From Halalkalibacter nanhaiisediminis (lineage in GTDB: Bacteria > Bacillota > Bacilli > Bacillales > Bacillaceae_D), in assembly GCF_007830185.1 (NCBI RefSeq), contig NZ_VLKZ01000003.1, positions 397,104 through 461,103 of the forward strand: DNA of 64,000 nucleotides, read 5' to 3'. Numbering within the stretch: position 1 is the stretch's first letter; each line of letters begins with the position of its first letter. The notes under the pieces are model-generated. The model was given only the letters and a program-made list of their open reading frames with translations. It did no database searches and had not been told where the DNA came from. This document shows positions 36,452 to 46,600 of the stretch, piece by piece. A program made the translations under genes and the position numbers.

Positions 36452-36673
36452 GTGGCAGACATTAAATACGAAATCATAGAAACAATCGCTATCTTATCTG
36501 AATCGCCAAAAGGATGGAAAAAAGAATTGAACTTAATTAGTTGGAACGGTCGTGAACCGAAGTACGATTTACGGGAGTGGGCACCAAATCACGAAAAAAT
36601 GGGAAAAGGTGTAACATTATCGGTTGAGGAATTAAAGGTGCTGAGAGAGGTTTTGAACAATAGGGAATATTGA
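36452..36673 (+). CDS. YdbC-like PC4-family nucleic-acid-binding protein
   Basis: A 73-residue protein. The pattern of strands (IKYEIIETIAILSES, then GWKKELNLISWNGR and KYDLREWAPNHEKMGKG) followed by a C-terminal helix (SVEELKVLREVLNN) fits the bacterial PC4/YdbC family, which binds single-stranded DNA as a dimer. GTG start after GGAGGTG. Its stop codon is directly at the end of an IS605-type element, so the last residues may have been altered by the insertion. Confidence 0.78.
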   Translation: MADIKYEIIETIAILSESPKGWKKELNLISWNGREPKYDLREWAPNHEKMGKGVTLSVEELKVLREVLNNREY

Positions 36674-36960
36674 ACTACCCACCACTTAGCTAAAGCTTGA
36701 AGTGGGGGATTCCTACGAACACCAGTGTAACCACCAGTTATTGAGTAGGCTCTACCCGTAGTCCCTACGGTGAAATCTTACCTATTTTGTACATTGGACT
36801 CTCCACACATCCTACTCTGCTTGGTTTTCGCTACTTCGGTACATGTGGGGCGATTGTTGCTTGGATATTTTACGTGACAAAGCGTTTCTCGTAACAACCT
36901 CATATATCCAGTTTTCAAAGAGCAATCTGTACAAGACTATTTCACCATGCAAATAAGTGT
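36672..36960 (-). ncRNA. Candidate TnpB omega-RNA (right-end RNA)
   Basis: The minus-strand body contains several hairpins. The clearest is CCGTAGGGACTACGG (36757-36771), followed by the terminal CCCCCACTTCAAGC...AAGTGGTGGG stem that ends at the element boundary. This is the layout of RNAs that guide TnpB, where the guide is the host sequence just past the right end. If expressed, the guide would match the 3' end of the YdbC-like gene. No tnpB is present in the window, so it could act only with a TnpB from elsewhere, or be a relic. Confidence 0.5.
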
Positions 36961-37050
36961 TTTGCTAGGCAAAAAAGACGATTCATCCCCCACTTACTCA
37001 TTGGGCTTCACCCTTCACATTCCTTGAAGATGGGGGTTTTCTCGCCTACT
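36672..37050 (-). mobile_element. Transposase-less IS200/IS605-type element (PATE-like)
   Basis: About 380 bases with IS605-family end structures but no tnpA or tnpB. On the minus strand the right end has a subterminal hairpin CCCCCACTT/AAGTGGTGGG ending GGTAGTTCA at 36672. The left end near 37050 has a second imperfect hairpin with CCCCCAT and GTGGGGG arms. There are no terminal inverted repeats or target duplications, as expected for this family. The element sits right after the YdbC-like stop codon. Exact ends are estimates. Confidence 0.7.
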
Positions 37051-37809
37051 TAATGATAAAAATGCAGGTAAGAGGGTGGACTCAAACAATAAGAGTTCGC
37101 CCTTTCCTTTTACAAGGCAGAAGTGAGATAAAAAGATGATTTATACCGATTCCCTCTAGTAAAAGATTTTGAAGACATCCTGAAGATACATAAAACTTGT
37201 GTCAAATCCCCTCGAAAATTTACCCCTACCATTTATTTCAGGTGAATCTTTGAAATATTAATTTCCTGGCGATGCTGAGCTTTATAAAATAATTCACATT
37301 GAAAGTTTTATAACGTAACTGTATTGCAACTAGAATGTCTGCTGGACCCCAATTTACGATTCAAGATTCTCTCTTTCATCAAAAAATAAGTATTGGAACT
37401 TACCAGAAATTATTAATGAATAATTGTTTAGGCTTTGTTTTATGTGAATATTCTAATCATTACAACATTTTTAAACGATAAAAATAACATTGTAATATAT
37501 CTAAATAATATTATAATATTATTTATCAGAAAGACAATTGTCTTTTTCAGATGGAATGAGATGGAGGGATCAATCATCCTAAAATCTATTTAGTTAGCTA
37601 TGATTTCTAGTAGTTGGCTTTTTGGGAAGACTCTAAATATAAGCCAAACTCAGCGATTGTGGTTCGTACATATTTAGTAAAAGTCGTCTATGTCTCTATC
37701 ATATCTATTTGAAACAGACTTCACTCTATTACTAGGTTATAGAAAGAAAATCAATAACTTTATAAGGAATAATGTGATAATTTTAACTTGAACTAATGGG
37801 GGAACATCT
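37051..37809. other. Long AT-rich non-coding stretch before sstT
   Basis: About 760 bases with no supported reading frame, RNA or strong hairpin. Local AT richness is high around 37440-37540. The promoter of sstT must be here, but I could not place it. Confidence 0.5.
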
Positions 37810-39039
37810 ATGAAAAGTTTACTACAGAAGTGGAATCGTGTGAGTCTGGTCAAACAAATCATTTTAGGTTTGATTGTTGGTATTATCCTGGCTGTCACAA
37901 TTCCAGAAGTGGCAAAGCCAGTTGCCATTTTAGGCTCTTTATTTGTCGGTGCTTTAAAAGCCATTGCGCCTGTGTTGGTGCTTATCTTAGTTATGTCGGC
38001 CATTGCTCAGCATAAAAGCGGCCATCAAACGAACATGAAATCGATTATTGTCTTGTATCTTTTGGGAACGTTTTTAGCAAGTTTAATCGCTGTCATTGTA
38101 AGTTTTATTTTTCCTGTTGGTTTAACGCTTGCAGACGGAGCTGAAGGTATCGCGCCTCCTAGTGGTGTGACAGAAGTGTTAAAAACATTGCTGATGAACG
38201 TTGTCGATAATCCAGTAAATGCGATTATGAATGCGAACTATATCGGGATTTTAGCTTGGGCGATTGTTCTTGGTTTGGCGCTAAGAAATGCTGCTGACAC
38301 AACGAAAACGCTCATTGCGAATTTTTCGGATGCGGTATCAAAAGTGGTTGCATGGGTGATTAAGTTGGCCCCACTAGGAATCATGGGTCTAGTCTTTCAG
38401 TCTATTACAACAAATGGACTTGAGTCGTTGCTAAGCTATGGGAAACTGCTTGCTGTTTTGATTGGCTGTATGGTTTTTGTCGCGCTAGTTGTTAATCCAA
38501 TCATTGTGTTTGCAGTTATTCGTCAAAATCCTTATCCGCTTGTGTTTAAATGTTTAAAGGAAAGCGGAATTACCGCATTCTTTACACGCAGCTCAGCTTC
38601 TAATATTCCAGTTAATATGAGATTGTGTGAAAATTTAGGTTTGGATAAAAATAGTTATTCCGTTTCCATTCCATTAGGGGCAACGATCAATATGGCAGGT
38701 GCTGCTGTTACGATTTCGGTTTTAACACTTGCGGCAGTTCACACTCTCGGCATTCAAGTGGACATTCCTACGGCGATTATCTTGAGCGTACTTGCAGCAG
38801 TATGTGCTTGTGGTGCTTCAGGTGTTGCTGGAGGCTCTTTATTACTAATTCCTCTAGCAGCTAGCTTATTTGGAATTCCAACTGATATTGCTATGCAAAT
38901 CGTTGGGGTAGGCTTTATCATCGGTGTTTTACAAGACTCGTTTGAAACGGCACTTAACTCATCCACAGACGTTCTTTTCACGGCAGCAGCTGAATTTAAA
39001 GAGTGGCGTAAAGAAGGTAAGAAAATAGAGATCAATTAA
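37810..39039 (+). CDS. sstT: Sodium:serine/threonine symporter SstT
   Basis: A 409-residue DAACS-family transporter with about eight membrane helices and two re-entrant loops. SstT-like features are the N-terminus [17 protein letters not shown], the serine-rich loop [12 protein letters not shown] (the second substrate-binding hairpin region), [13 protein letters not shown], and the C-terminal [28 protein letters not shown], written here only in part. It imports serine and threonine with sodium, which suits alkaliphilic or salt-tolerant Bacillus. GGGGGAAC precedes the ATG. Own terminator. Confidence 0.92.
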   Translation: MKSLLQKWNRVSLVKQIILGLIVGIILAVTIPEVAKPVAILGSLFVGALKAIAPVLVLILVMSAIAQHKSGHQTNMKSIIVLYLLGTFLASLIAVIVSFIFPVGLTLADGAEGIAPPSGVTEVLKTLLMNVVDNPVNAIMNANYIGILAWAIVLGLALRNAADTTKTLIANFSDAVSKVVAWVIKLAPLGIMGLVFQSITTNGLESLLSYGKLLAVLIGCMVFVALVVNPIIVFAVIRQNPYPLVFKCLKESGITAFFTRSSASNIPVNMRLCENLGLDKNSYSVSIPLGATINMAGAAVTISVLTLAAVHTLGIQVDIPTAIILSVLAAVCACGASGVAGGSLLLIPLAASLFGIPTDIAMQIVGVGFIIGVLQDSFETALNSSTDVLFTAAAEFKEWRKEGKKIEIN

Positions 39040-39071
39040 GAAAAATGCATCTATCTGAGATTGAATGGCCT

Positions 39072-39111
39072 CTCCAACTGTTAGTTTAACAATTGGAGGG
39101 GTTGTTTTTTT
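39072..39111 (+). terminator. sstT terminator
   Basis: Stem CTCCAACTGTTA/TAACAATTGGAG followed by GGGGTTGTTTTTTT. Confidence 0.9.
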
Positions 39112-39272
39112 AGGGATAAATGATTGCTAGTAAAAACAGCATCCTGTTCAACTTTACCACCAAGAAATTCACACATAGTTGGCATGGACATATGAGGAGA
39201 TCTAAGAGCGCATAATATCTCATTTTGTTCATTTTCGATAATGGCTGCGACAACTTTTATGGCTTTTTTCAA
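39081..39272 (-). pseudogene. Truncated MutT/NUDIX hydrolase
   Basis: The frame starts at TTG after GGAGGT and reads IKVVAAIIENEQNEILCALR, then CEFLGGKVEQ, the front of an 8-oxo-dGTP-type NUDIX enzyme (usual form WEFPGGKVE). It then runs into unrelated sequence that includes the sstT terminator. The rest of the NUDIX box (REx2EEx2G) is missing, so no active enzyme can be made. Trp to Cys and Pro to Leu changes in the conserved strand also suggest relaxed selection. Confidence 0.8.
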
Positions 39273-39277
39273 GGAGT

Positions 39278-39379
39278 AACCTCCAATAATGTTTTACCAA
39301 TTATATGATGTCAACAATTTATGGAAGAAATAAGATGACATTCTGTTAGAGAGATGAGCCATGATAATGATAAAATAGA
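39278..39379. repeat. Copy B of the roughly 100-bp duplicated sequence
   Basis: Matches 35332-35433 at about 86 percent identity. It lies between the truncated NUDIX gene and the HNH endonuclease and ends inside a short leader frame. Confidence 0.75.
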
Positions 39380-39464
39380 ATGGATTAAATGTAGGGCTTT
39401 ATTTGATATGATTTTTATAATACATAAACGGAAATTCCGCGAAAGGAAACTGGATGAGGAATGA
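39354..39464 (+). CDS. Possible 36-residue leader peptide coupled to the HNH gene
   Basis: A frame beginning MSHDNDKIEWIK, rich in basic residues towards the end, stops with TGA overlapping the ATG of the endonuclease (ATGA). The duplicated copy upstream of 35471 keeps a similar start (MNHDDGKIDHIR). The ribosome site (AGAGAG) is too close to be convincing. If translated, it would couple expression to the downstream gene. Confidence 0.3.
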   Translation: MSHDNDKIEWIKCRALFDMIFIIHKRKFRERKLDEE

Positions 39465-40333
39465 ATAGTGAAGAGTTACTTAATAAAATCAAACATTTAA
39501 GCATCTGGAAAAAAGGTGATCAACGGGCTCCGCACAAACCGTTGCTTATTTTATTTGCACTTGGACAGCTACAGGTAAACAATCAGCAAAGCTTATCTTA
39601 TGAGGAAACGAGAGAGCCATTAAAACAGCTATTAATTGAATTTGGACCTCAACGTTCTTCTTATCATCCAGAGCAGCCTTTTGTTAGATTAACGAGTGAT
39701 GGTTTATGGCAATTGAACAAGGAAGTGGATAAAAGGAAATTTACAGATCGATTTTTGTTACATCATGAGGTAGTGGGCGGTTTTAAGGAAGAAGTGTATT
39801 TGTTACTTACTGGTGATAACAAGTTAGTTCAGAATATTGCAGAATCTTTACTGCGTGAACATTTTCCAGAGACGATTCATGAGGATATTCTTCGTGCAGT
39901 AGGACTTGATTTTGAAACTTCTAAACGAAGACAAAGAGATGCTAAGTTCCGAGAAAAGATTTTACAAGCGTACGAATACAGCTGTGCAGTGTGTGGATTC
40001 AATGTGCGGTTAGGACACAATTTAGTAGGAATCGAGGCAGCGCATATTAAGTGGCATCAAGCGGGTGGGCCTGATACGGAAGAGAACGGAATTGCTTTAT
40101 GCTCGATGCATCATAAGCTTTTTGATCGTGGTGTTTTTACTTTTTCAGAGAGCCGAGAGTTATTGGTCGCAACACAAGCACATGGGACGCATGGTTTTGA
40201 TGAGTGGTTGATGAGGTATCATGGTAAACAGCTTCGATCACCGATTCATCCGTTGTATCAACCACAGGAACGTTTTATACATTGGCATACGCGAGAGGTT
40301 TTTAGGGGGCCAGCTAGGTATCAGGTGAATTGA
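39461..40333 (+). CDS. Phosphorothioated-DNA-type HNH restriction endonuclease (SBD-HNH)
   Basis: A 290-residue type IV restriction-like enzyme. The N-terminal half looks like a sulfur-binding domain: HKPLLILFALGQL, then RSSYHPEQPFVRLTSDGLW (about residues 65-83), the loop that in ScoMcrA-type proteins holds the phosphorothioate group. The C-terminal HNH nuclease has zinc Cys pairs C175/C178 (CAVC) and a second site near LCSMHH, and the catalytic region EAAHIKWHQAGGPD. It should cut DNA carrying Dnd-type phosphorothioate modification from invaders. No dnd genes are in the window, which fits: a host with such an enzyme must lack the modification. It precedes the Wadjet genes in the same direction. 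Confidence 0.85.
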   Translation: MNSEELLNKIKHLSIWKKGDQRAPHKPLLILFALGQLQVNNQQSLSYEETREPLKQLLIEFGPQRSSYHPEQPFVRLTSDGLWQLNKEVDKRKFTDRFLLHHEVVGGFKEEVYLLLTGDNKLVQNIAESLLREHFPETIHEDILRAVGLDFETSKRRQRDAKFREKILQAYEYSCAVCGFNVRLGHNLVGIEAAHIKWHQAGGPDTEENGIALCSMHHKLFDRGVFTFSESRELLVATQAHGTHGFDEWLMRYHGKQLRSPIHPLYQPQERFIHWHTREVFRGPARYQVN

Positions 40334-40405
40334 TACGTAGTGGGAAGCTGTTTATAATAAATGATTTATAGAAAAATCCCGTAATCCATCAGAGGTGCAC
40401 TTCAA

Positions 40406-41428
40406 ATGGAAGAGATCAAAAAACGATTAGCAACATATCCAAAAAGAACGATTACGTTAACTCAGCTTGAAGAGTTGATTAAACCATATATTCATACATA
40501 CGAACAGTTTGCGGATACGATTTTACAATTGGAGTCAGAGGAAGTATTAGGGATGGTGAAAGCGAAAGGGCGAACGGCCAGAACGCCATCTCTTGCGTTG
40601 CAGTACCGCATTGATAAGAGCTTACTAGCAATGAACCATCACAAGGAGCTCCAACGTTTCCGTAATCTTCTGCATCCGTCAATTAATATAGATGACTATT
40701 ACCGTAAAGATCCTTCAATTTGGCAAAATGACCTAGCTACTATTTTAAAAGTGGATGAATACATCAAGACATATTCCTTTCCATCAGAACAAGTGCCTGC
40801 ACCTGAACGCAGCTTTGAAATAGTCGGGGATGAAAAGTGGCTGGTTGAAAAAGGCGGCAAGGAGCTTTTGGAGCGAATTGGTGTATTTAATAAGCTTAAG
40901 ATTATTCCTGTTTCTGAACCTCTTATGTTTGCGATTAATCCAACGAATATTCAAAACAGTATTCAGCTTCATTTAATCGTTGAAAATAAGACAACCTATC
41001 AAGGGTTACTGCCTGCCCTCGTTGAAACTGAGTTTTCGACGCTTATTTATGGTAGTGGAAAATCGGTGATTAAAAGCATTGAGCAGTTTGCGATTCAGTA
41101 CCCGCTCGAGGCAGATCATCAGTTTTTTTATTTTGGTGATTTAGATCGAGAAGGTTTGATGATTTGGTATTCGTTAACGAAAAGGCAGCCTGTTCATGTC
41201 GCTTTGCCATTCTATCTAGCTTGTTTAGCAAAAGAGGCAGTTGCAGGAAAGGATTATCAGCGAGAACACATCGAAGCTCTTGAGGTCTTTCTTCTTTTCT
41301 TTCTGCCAAAACAGCAGGATGTGATCAGAATGCTATTAGCGGAAGGTAAGTATTATCCTCAAGAAATTTTAAAGACACAAGAATTACAGATGATTTGGAG
41401 GGAAGCTGATTGGAAGGCCTTGATGTAA
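40406..41428 (+). CDS. jetD: Wadjet/MksG-type nuclease subunit JetD
   Basis: A 340-residue protein with an N-terminal winged-helix-like region and a C-terminal DUF2220/topoisomerase VI-like Toprim domain. The metal-binding motif GDLDREGLMIW lies near residues 244-254, and the preceding strand has LHLIVENKTTYQGLLPAL with the Toprim Glu. In Wadjet systems JetD is the nuclease that cleaves plasmid DNA extruded by the SMC motor. AGAGGTG lies eight bases before the ATG. The stop overlaps the jetA start by 19 bases, so the four genes form a coupled operon in the order D-A-B-C. Confidence 0.85.
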   Translation: MEEIKKRLATYPKRTITLTQLEELIKPYIHTYEQFADTILQLESEEVLGMVKAKGRTARTPSLALQYRIDKSLLAMNHHKELQRFRNLLHPSINIDDYYRKDPSIWQNDLATILKVDEYIKTYSFPSEQVPAPERSFEIVGDEKWLVEKGGKELLERIGVFNKLKIIPVSEPLMFAINPTNIQNSIQLHLIVENKTTYQGLLPALVETEFSTLIYGSGKSVIKSIEQFAIQYPLEADHQFFYFGDLDREGLMIWYSLTKRQPVHVALPFYLACLAKEAVAGKDYQREHIEALEVFLLFFLPKQQDVIRMLLAEGKYYPQEILKTQELQMIWREADWKALM

Positions 41429-42924
41429 ATGAGTTAACGCGTGGATATCGGGAGCGGATCAGACGGCTTGCTCTTTTTGAACCATTGCATGTATTAGAGA
41501 GAAAACGTGAAGAGGATTTAGAAGGTAAGAGCATTGATATGAAAGGATTCGGTCTGCTTACGTTATTATTTTTCTTTGAACAAAAGCTGATGAGGCAATC
41601 GAAAACAGGTGTGAAGCAGCTGGCAGCTTTTTTAAAAAGCGTATCAGAGCAGAGATATCTCCTGCCAGAAGAAAAATATGAAGTGCTGGCAAGGTCGATC
41701 ATTCAAACCTTTCGTCCGACTGACGGAAAGAAACGTCGTTATTCGTATTATGATTGGGAAGTGAACGAGGAGCAATCAATTGAATATTCGATCTTGAAAG
41801 CCAATAATTTCGATATCAAAACGAATACGCAATATTACACGTTAGATGAGGACGGGCTTGAGCTACTTTTTGCGACGAAGGAGTTTTATAGTGAGTTCCA
41901 GCTTTCGATTAATCAGCTGATCCTTAGAAGGCAGTTAGAAAAAGGGGAGTTTAAAGGGGCTCTTAGGCAAATTAATGAAATGCGCATTGATGTGGAGACG
42001 TTAGAGGAACGTATGATTAGGCTGAAGCATGAGATTCAGCGGAGCATTGTGTCAGAGGAAACATTCGAGCGGTATAAGCAGCTTCTTGAAGACATTTATG
42101 AGCGCCTTGCGCGTGAGGATGAAGAGTTCAAGGAGCTGCGCTTGTTTGTCAAAGAGACGAGAGAGCGCCTTTATTCACAAGACGTTCATCAAAAGGAAAG
42201 ACAAACTTATGGTTATGTTTTGAAAATTAATCGCGAGCTAGAAGCGGTTCATTATGACCATTCGCGATTATTAGATCAAACGTTGACATTGAAAAACACG
42301 ACGCTTATCACAGCGCAAGAGTCTCTTTATTTTACGGGTATTCATTCTTTTAACTTTGATCAGGATATAGTTTCTCATATTGTCTCCGGGCCTTTACCAG
42401 TAGAAGCGATGAAAGGGGTTCTTCATCCGTTTTTACAAGTTGAAGAGAATGAACGGTGGTCCCCTTTAGCTGTGTTGGCTGAGCAAAATATTACCGAAGA
42501 ACGAGAGGGAAAAGTGGATCAAGGATTTATTGAGGTGGGCGATGAACAGACTTATAATCCACACCGACAGTGGCTGACACAAAAGTATAAAGAGCTAATG
42601 GAACTTTTCCTACAAGCTTATGGCGAGCAGAAAGGTAGCACACTTTCAGCCTTTATGAATTTTCTTTTTGAAAATGATCAAGCTGTTGTGTATGAACAGC
42701 GGTATTTCTACGATTTTTGGTTGATTCTCCACCAACGATCGCCGATTATTCAAGGGGATGTCGATGAACAGGAAGGAAAGACGTTGCTTGGAGATGCGTT
42801 AGCGCTTATTGGAGATCTCACTCTGATCATTAAAGAAGGAAAAGGGATCATTCAAAAAGTGGACCGCTATTCGATTCAAGAAATGATCATAGAAATGGAG
42901 GGAGCAGAGGATGAATTATCCTGA
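41410..42924 (+). CDS. jetA: Wadjet JetA-like (kleisin, MksF-type) subunit
   Basis: A 504-residue, largely helical protein between jetD and jetB. By position, size and composition it is the kleisin-like JetA: an N-terminal winged-helix region (YRERIRRLALFEPLHVLER), a coiled-coil middle (residues about 180-270, such as LEERMIRLKHEIQRS), and a C-terminal winged-helix-like part. I do not see a sharp family motif, so the call leans on context. It would bridge the JetC ATPase heads. TTG start with GGAGGG seven bases upstream, inside the 3' end of jetD. The 3' end overlaps jetB by 14 bases. Confidence 0.78.
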   Translation: MEGLDVNELTRGYRERIRRLALFEPLHVLERKREEDLEGKSIDMKGFGLLTLLFFFEQKLMRQSKTGVKQLAAFLKSVSEQRYLLPEEKYEVLARSIIQTFRPTDGKKRRYSYYDWEVNEEQSIEYSILKANNFDIKTNTQYYTLDEDGLELLFATKEFYSEFQLSINQLILRRQLEKGEFKGALRQINEMRIDVETLEERMIRLKHEIQRSIVSEETFERYKQLLEDIYERLAREDEEFKELRLFVKETRERLYSQDVHQKERQTYGYVLKINRELEAVHYDHSRLLDQTLTLKNTTLITAQESLYFTGIHSFNFDQDIVSHIVSGPLPVEAMKGVLHPFLQVEENERWSPLAVLAEQNITEEREGKVDQGFIEVGDEQTYNPHRQWLTQKYKELMELFLQAYGEQKGSTLSAFMNFLFENDQAVVYEQRYFYDFWLILHQRSPIIQGDVDEQEGKTLLGDALALIGDLTLIIKEGKGIIQKVDRYSIQEMIIEMEGAEDELS

Positions 42925-43651
42925 GAAAAAAGTCATTATGGCTTTTCAGCTTTATACAAAACTAGCACGAGATGGGGTTTCAGACGTACAAGCGGTCCAA
43001 CTCTATAAAGCGGATGATGATATTCGTGCTCTTCTTGATACGTTTAGCCATCAAGTTGATTGCGTGATCATTCTAACGAGTGAACAAATGTGTATGGTAC
43101 CAAGAACGCGGCTCTCTCCTTTTCATGTCAGCAATGACTGGATTAAGCGACAATATTTGCGTTCTGGTGCGACAAATGGAGATATTTATCTGTTATATTT
43201 TTCGACGATTATTCTGTTAGGTAGCTTCTATGATACGTATCAAAGTCAAGAGCCGACGAGGCAATTTATTCGTATAGATGAATGGGTTCATTTTATACAA
43301 GAGCGGATTGATCAATTAAAAGCTCATGATACGGAAGAGCTGAAGGAATTAGAAAAGGAATTTTCATATAATTGGTCTTTAATCATTGAGAAATGGGAAG
43401 ATATGAATGATATTAAGGAAACGGCGAAAAAGCAAAGCGGCAACACCATTAGCCGTTTAAGCTTTATTGATACGGTGAAACGATTTTTGGTTGATCAAGA
43501 GGTAGTTCAAGAGATTGGCAATGATGAAATTACGTTAACAGAAAAAGCAAAAACGATTATTCAGCGCTTCTTTATGGAAGTGGAGTATAACAAAGGTATT
43601 TTTGAATTTATTTACGGGTTTGAAAGGGAGGAAGAGCATGCCAGCGATTAG
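42911..43651 (+). CDS. jetB: Wadjet JetB-like (KITE, MksE-type) subunit, DUF6063-like
   Basis: A 246-residue protein with helical and winged-helix-like composition. It starts EKKVIMAFQLYTKLARDGV, has CVIILTSEQMCMVPRTRLSPFHV in the middle (a feature of DUF6063-type proteins), and ends in a winged helix with EIGNDEITLTEKAKTIIQRFF. By position between the kleisin and the SMC gene it is the JetB (KITE) subunit that binds the kleisin and DNA. A GGAGGGAGCAGAGG site lies before the ATG. It overlaps jetA by 14 and jetC by 14 bases. Confidence 0.8.
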   Translation: MNYPEKKVIMAFQLYTKLARDGVSDVQAVQLYKADDDIRALLDTFSHQVDCVIILTSEQMCMVPRTRLSPFHVSNDWIKRQYLRSGATNGDIYLLYFSTIILLGSFYDTYQSQEPTRQFIRIDEWVHFIQERIDQLKAHDTEELKELEKEFSYNWSLIIEKWEDMNDIKETAKKQSGNTISRLSFIDTVKRFLVDQEVVQEIGNDEITLTEKAKTIIQRFFMEVEYNKGIFEFIYGFEREEEHASD

Positions 43652-46600
43652 TAAAATTCGGTTAACAAACGTTGTATATGAAGAAGGGAATAAGCGATAT
43701 AATGATGAGCTATTCTTGTTTGATGGACATAACGGAGCAATTTTACTAGAAAATGGTGGCGGAAAGACGGTTCTCATTCAAACAGCATTACAAGCAATCA
43801 TTCCTCATACGAATTTAGCCGAGCGACAACTGAGAAACACGCTTCTTCTTGAAAATGCCCCTGCTCATATCGCGATCGAATGGATCATAAATGAAAAGCC
43901 AAGACGATATGTCGTGACGACTGTAACCCTTTTTATGACGAAGCATGGGCTTGATTCGCTTCGATACGTCTATGAATATGAAGCAAATGCCCCAAATGGC
44001 ATTGATGAAATTCCTTTTGTTCGCGGAACTGAGATGAAACGAACGGCGGATCGAGGAGAAATGCAAGACTATTATAGCCATATGCGTGAACGTTCCTTTT
44101 TGGCTCGTACCTTCCAAACGATTAAGGAATATCGTAGCTTTCTTGAAGAACAGTATCATATTATTGCCAACGAGTGGGAAAGTGTTGTCAAAATTAATAG
44201 CTCTGAAGGTGGAGTTGAGGCTTTTTTTGATGATTGTAAAAACACGAATCAGTTGTTTGATCGTCTGTTAATTCCAACGGTTGAACAATCGATTGCTGGT
44301 CATGATGAAAAAATGTTTGCCGATATGTTTGAAAAGCAGCATACAAGCTTTAAGCAGTATAAAAAGTTAAAAGAGACGATTGAAGAAAATAAACGGATTC
44401 AACAGGAATTAGAAACATTTGTTCGAGCGTTTGAACAGCTTCATCAAAAGAAACTAGCATACAAAAAAACAAAGCAAAAGGCAAAAGGTACGTGGGAAGA
44501 AACCCAGCTGCAAAAGAAAAAGATAACGGACGAACAAACGGTTCTGTTTGAAAAGTTGGAGGAATGGAAGCAAAAAGATTACGAGTACGCCATTAATTCT
44601 GCTTCTTATGAGATTGCTGTTGAAAAATCGACCCTAGACAGCTTAACGAAAGAGTATAATCAAGCTTTTGCGAAGTATGCCCAGTTAGAAGAAGAGCTTA
44701 AACGTAATCATTTGGACTATTATTCGCTTAAACTAGCGGAGCTAAAGGTCGAGCAGAAGAACTTCAAAGATCAACTGAAGCATTTTGAAGAGGAAATGGA
44801 CAAGCTGAACCAGACAGAAGAGCTTGAGGATTTGGAAGAGCAGTTAGAAGAGGCAAAACGTGCGTTACTCGGGTTCTTTATCGGGAAAATCGAAGAGATT
44901 GAAAAAGAGATACAGGGTGTAAACTTTGAGTTGAATCCGATTGAAGAGCAGCTTCAGCGATCACAAGACAGGTTCATTTCATTGCAGGTAAAAGAAACAG
45001 AACAGGAAAAGAACCAGTCTAGTATGAAAAGTGTTCTAGAAACGCGAAAGAAGGATATGGATCAACTAGAGCAGCAGCTGTTAGCCAATCCAATGCAACA
45101 GCGTGTCCAAGAAGAAATCGTCAACTGGAATAATCGCTATCAATTTTTAGATGATGAGATTATTCGATTGCAGCAAGAGGAAAAGCAGATTGAAATTGAA
45201 AAAAGTGAGGCGCAAAAGCGAAAAGATGCTCTTCAAGAAGAAAGAGTGAAACGAGAGCGCGAGCGTGATTCCATCGAATATCAGCTTGATACAAACAACA
45301 AAGAGCAGAAAAACTTGATTGCCACCCTTTCTGCTGTTCGTCCGCAATGGGCAGCTCTTGAAAATGTGTATGAGAATGAAAGCTCGATTGCTTCAAGACT
45401 AGTTGAAGCAATTGAAAGATTTGAGAAAGAACGAAGCCATTTACTGTACTTGGAGCGAATCGCGCATCGGTTTGTCGATGATTATGACAAGCAAAATGTC
45501 TTCTTTAGTGATTCCTTTGTCGAGTCCCAGTTAAAGTCTTGGAAAAATCAGGTTGACTTATTACTGACAGGGGGTGAATATATCCAGTCATTAGATGCGG
45601 CTGATTACCTTGAGAAAAAAAGCTATCCTCTCTGGTCGTTAACACTGATAACAACAAATAAATCCAAGGCTATGTTGCAAGAAAAATTAAACGGTGTAGC
45701 GGACCGACTGCAATTTCCAATCCATGTCATGACGACAGAAGAAGCAGCTGTCGCTCATAAAGACGAAAGCCCACACTTGTGGATAGCACCTCTTCATTGG
45801 AGAAAGGGAATGGAAGCTGAATCGTTCCAACATTGGAAAGAAGATATCGCTAAAACAGCGAATGAAACAATCCTTTCAAGAGAGCAAAAAGAAAAGGAAA
45901 TGAAAAAGTGGGAACATGCTCAAAAAGCCTTTGACGACTTTTCGGTACAATTTCCATATGAAAAAATGACCAAGTTACAGGAAGAGCGCTCAACGATCAT
46001 ACGTCAAATAGAGCGGCTCTCTCTTAGTATCGTAAAAGAAGATAAGCAATTGGAAGAATTACAATCTAAGCTTACTCTTTTAAAAGATACTGTCAAAAAA
46101 GACCAGGATGAAATGAAAGGACTGGAGTGGAAGGTTGAACGAGGAAATCTCTACCTTCAGTATAGCCGAGAAGTAGAAGAGGCGAAAAAGAAAGAGAAGC
46201 AGGTAAAGGCAGAGCTTGCGGAACTCAAAAAAGAAGTAGTTAACGTCAAACTCCAATATGATGCTTTATTTGAACAAAAGGCAGAGCTCGACAAAAGAAG
46301 CGGCTCTTTAAATACGGAATTAAGCATCTTAAAACGAGATGAACAGTTTATTGCTGTTCAACCCCTTACGCCACTATTTTCAGGTGAGGGCAAGCAGATG
46401 ATTCGAGAGAAAATTCGCAACCTAGAATTTAAAATTCGAGCCATTCAAGTCAGTTACGGAGAATGGAATGCGAAATTAGAAAACGCAAAGGCTGGCATAG
46501 AACGAACGAGTAAGGCAATGGATGAGTTGCGCATCGAACATGGACGGCTTGATGAGGATATGCTTTTTCCAAGTGACGGGATGCAATTATTGAAGGATCT

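Noticed and set aside
36890..36935. A CTTTGAAAACTGG stretch inside the IS605-type element that resembles rRNA leader and spacer sequence
   Set aside because: The match is about a dozen bases and lies within the structured right-end region of the element; no rRNA gene fragment accompanies it.
39290..39330. TTGACA and TATAAT on the minus strand upstream of the NUDIX remnant
   Set aside because: Only three bases separate the two hexamers, so they cannot be one promoter; no partner hexamer at 16-18 bp was convincing.
43815..44159. 114-codon antisense frame inside jetC
   Set aside because: Opposite a gene with clear SMC motifs and without a start signal; a shadow frame.
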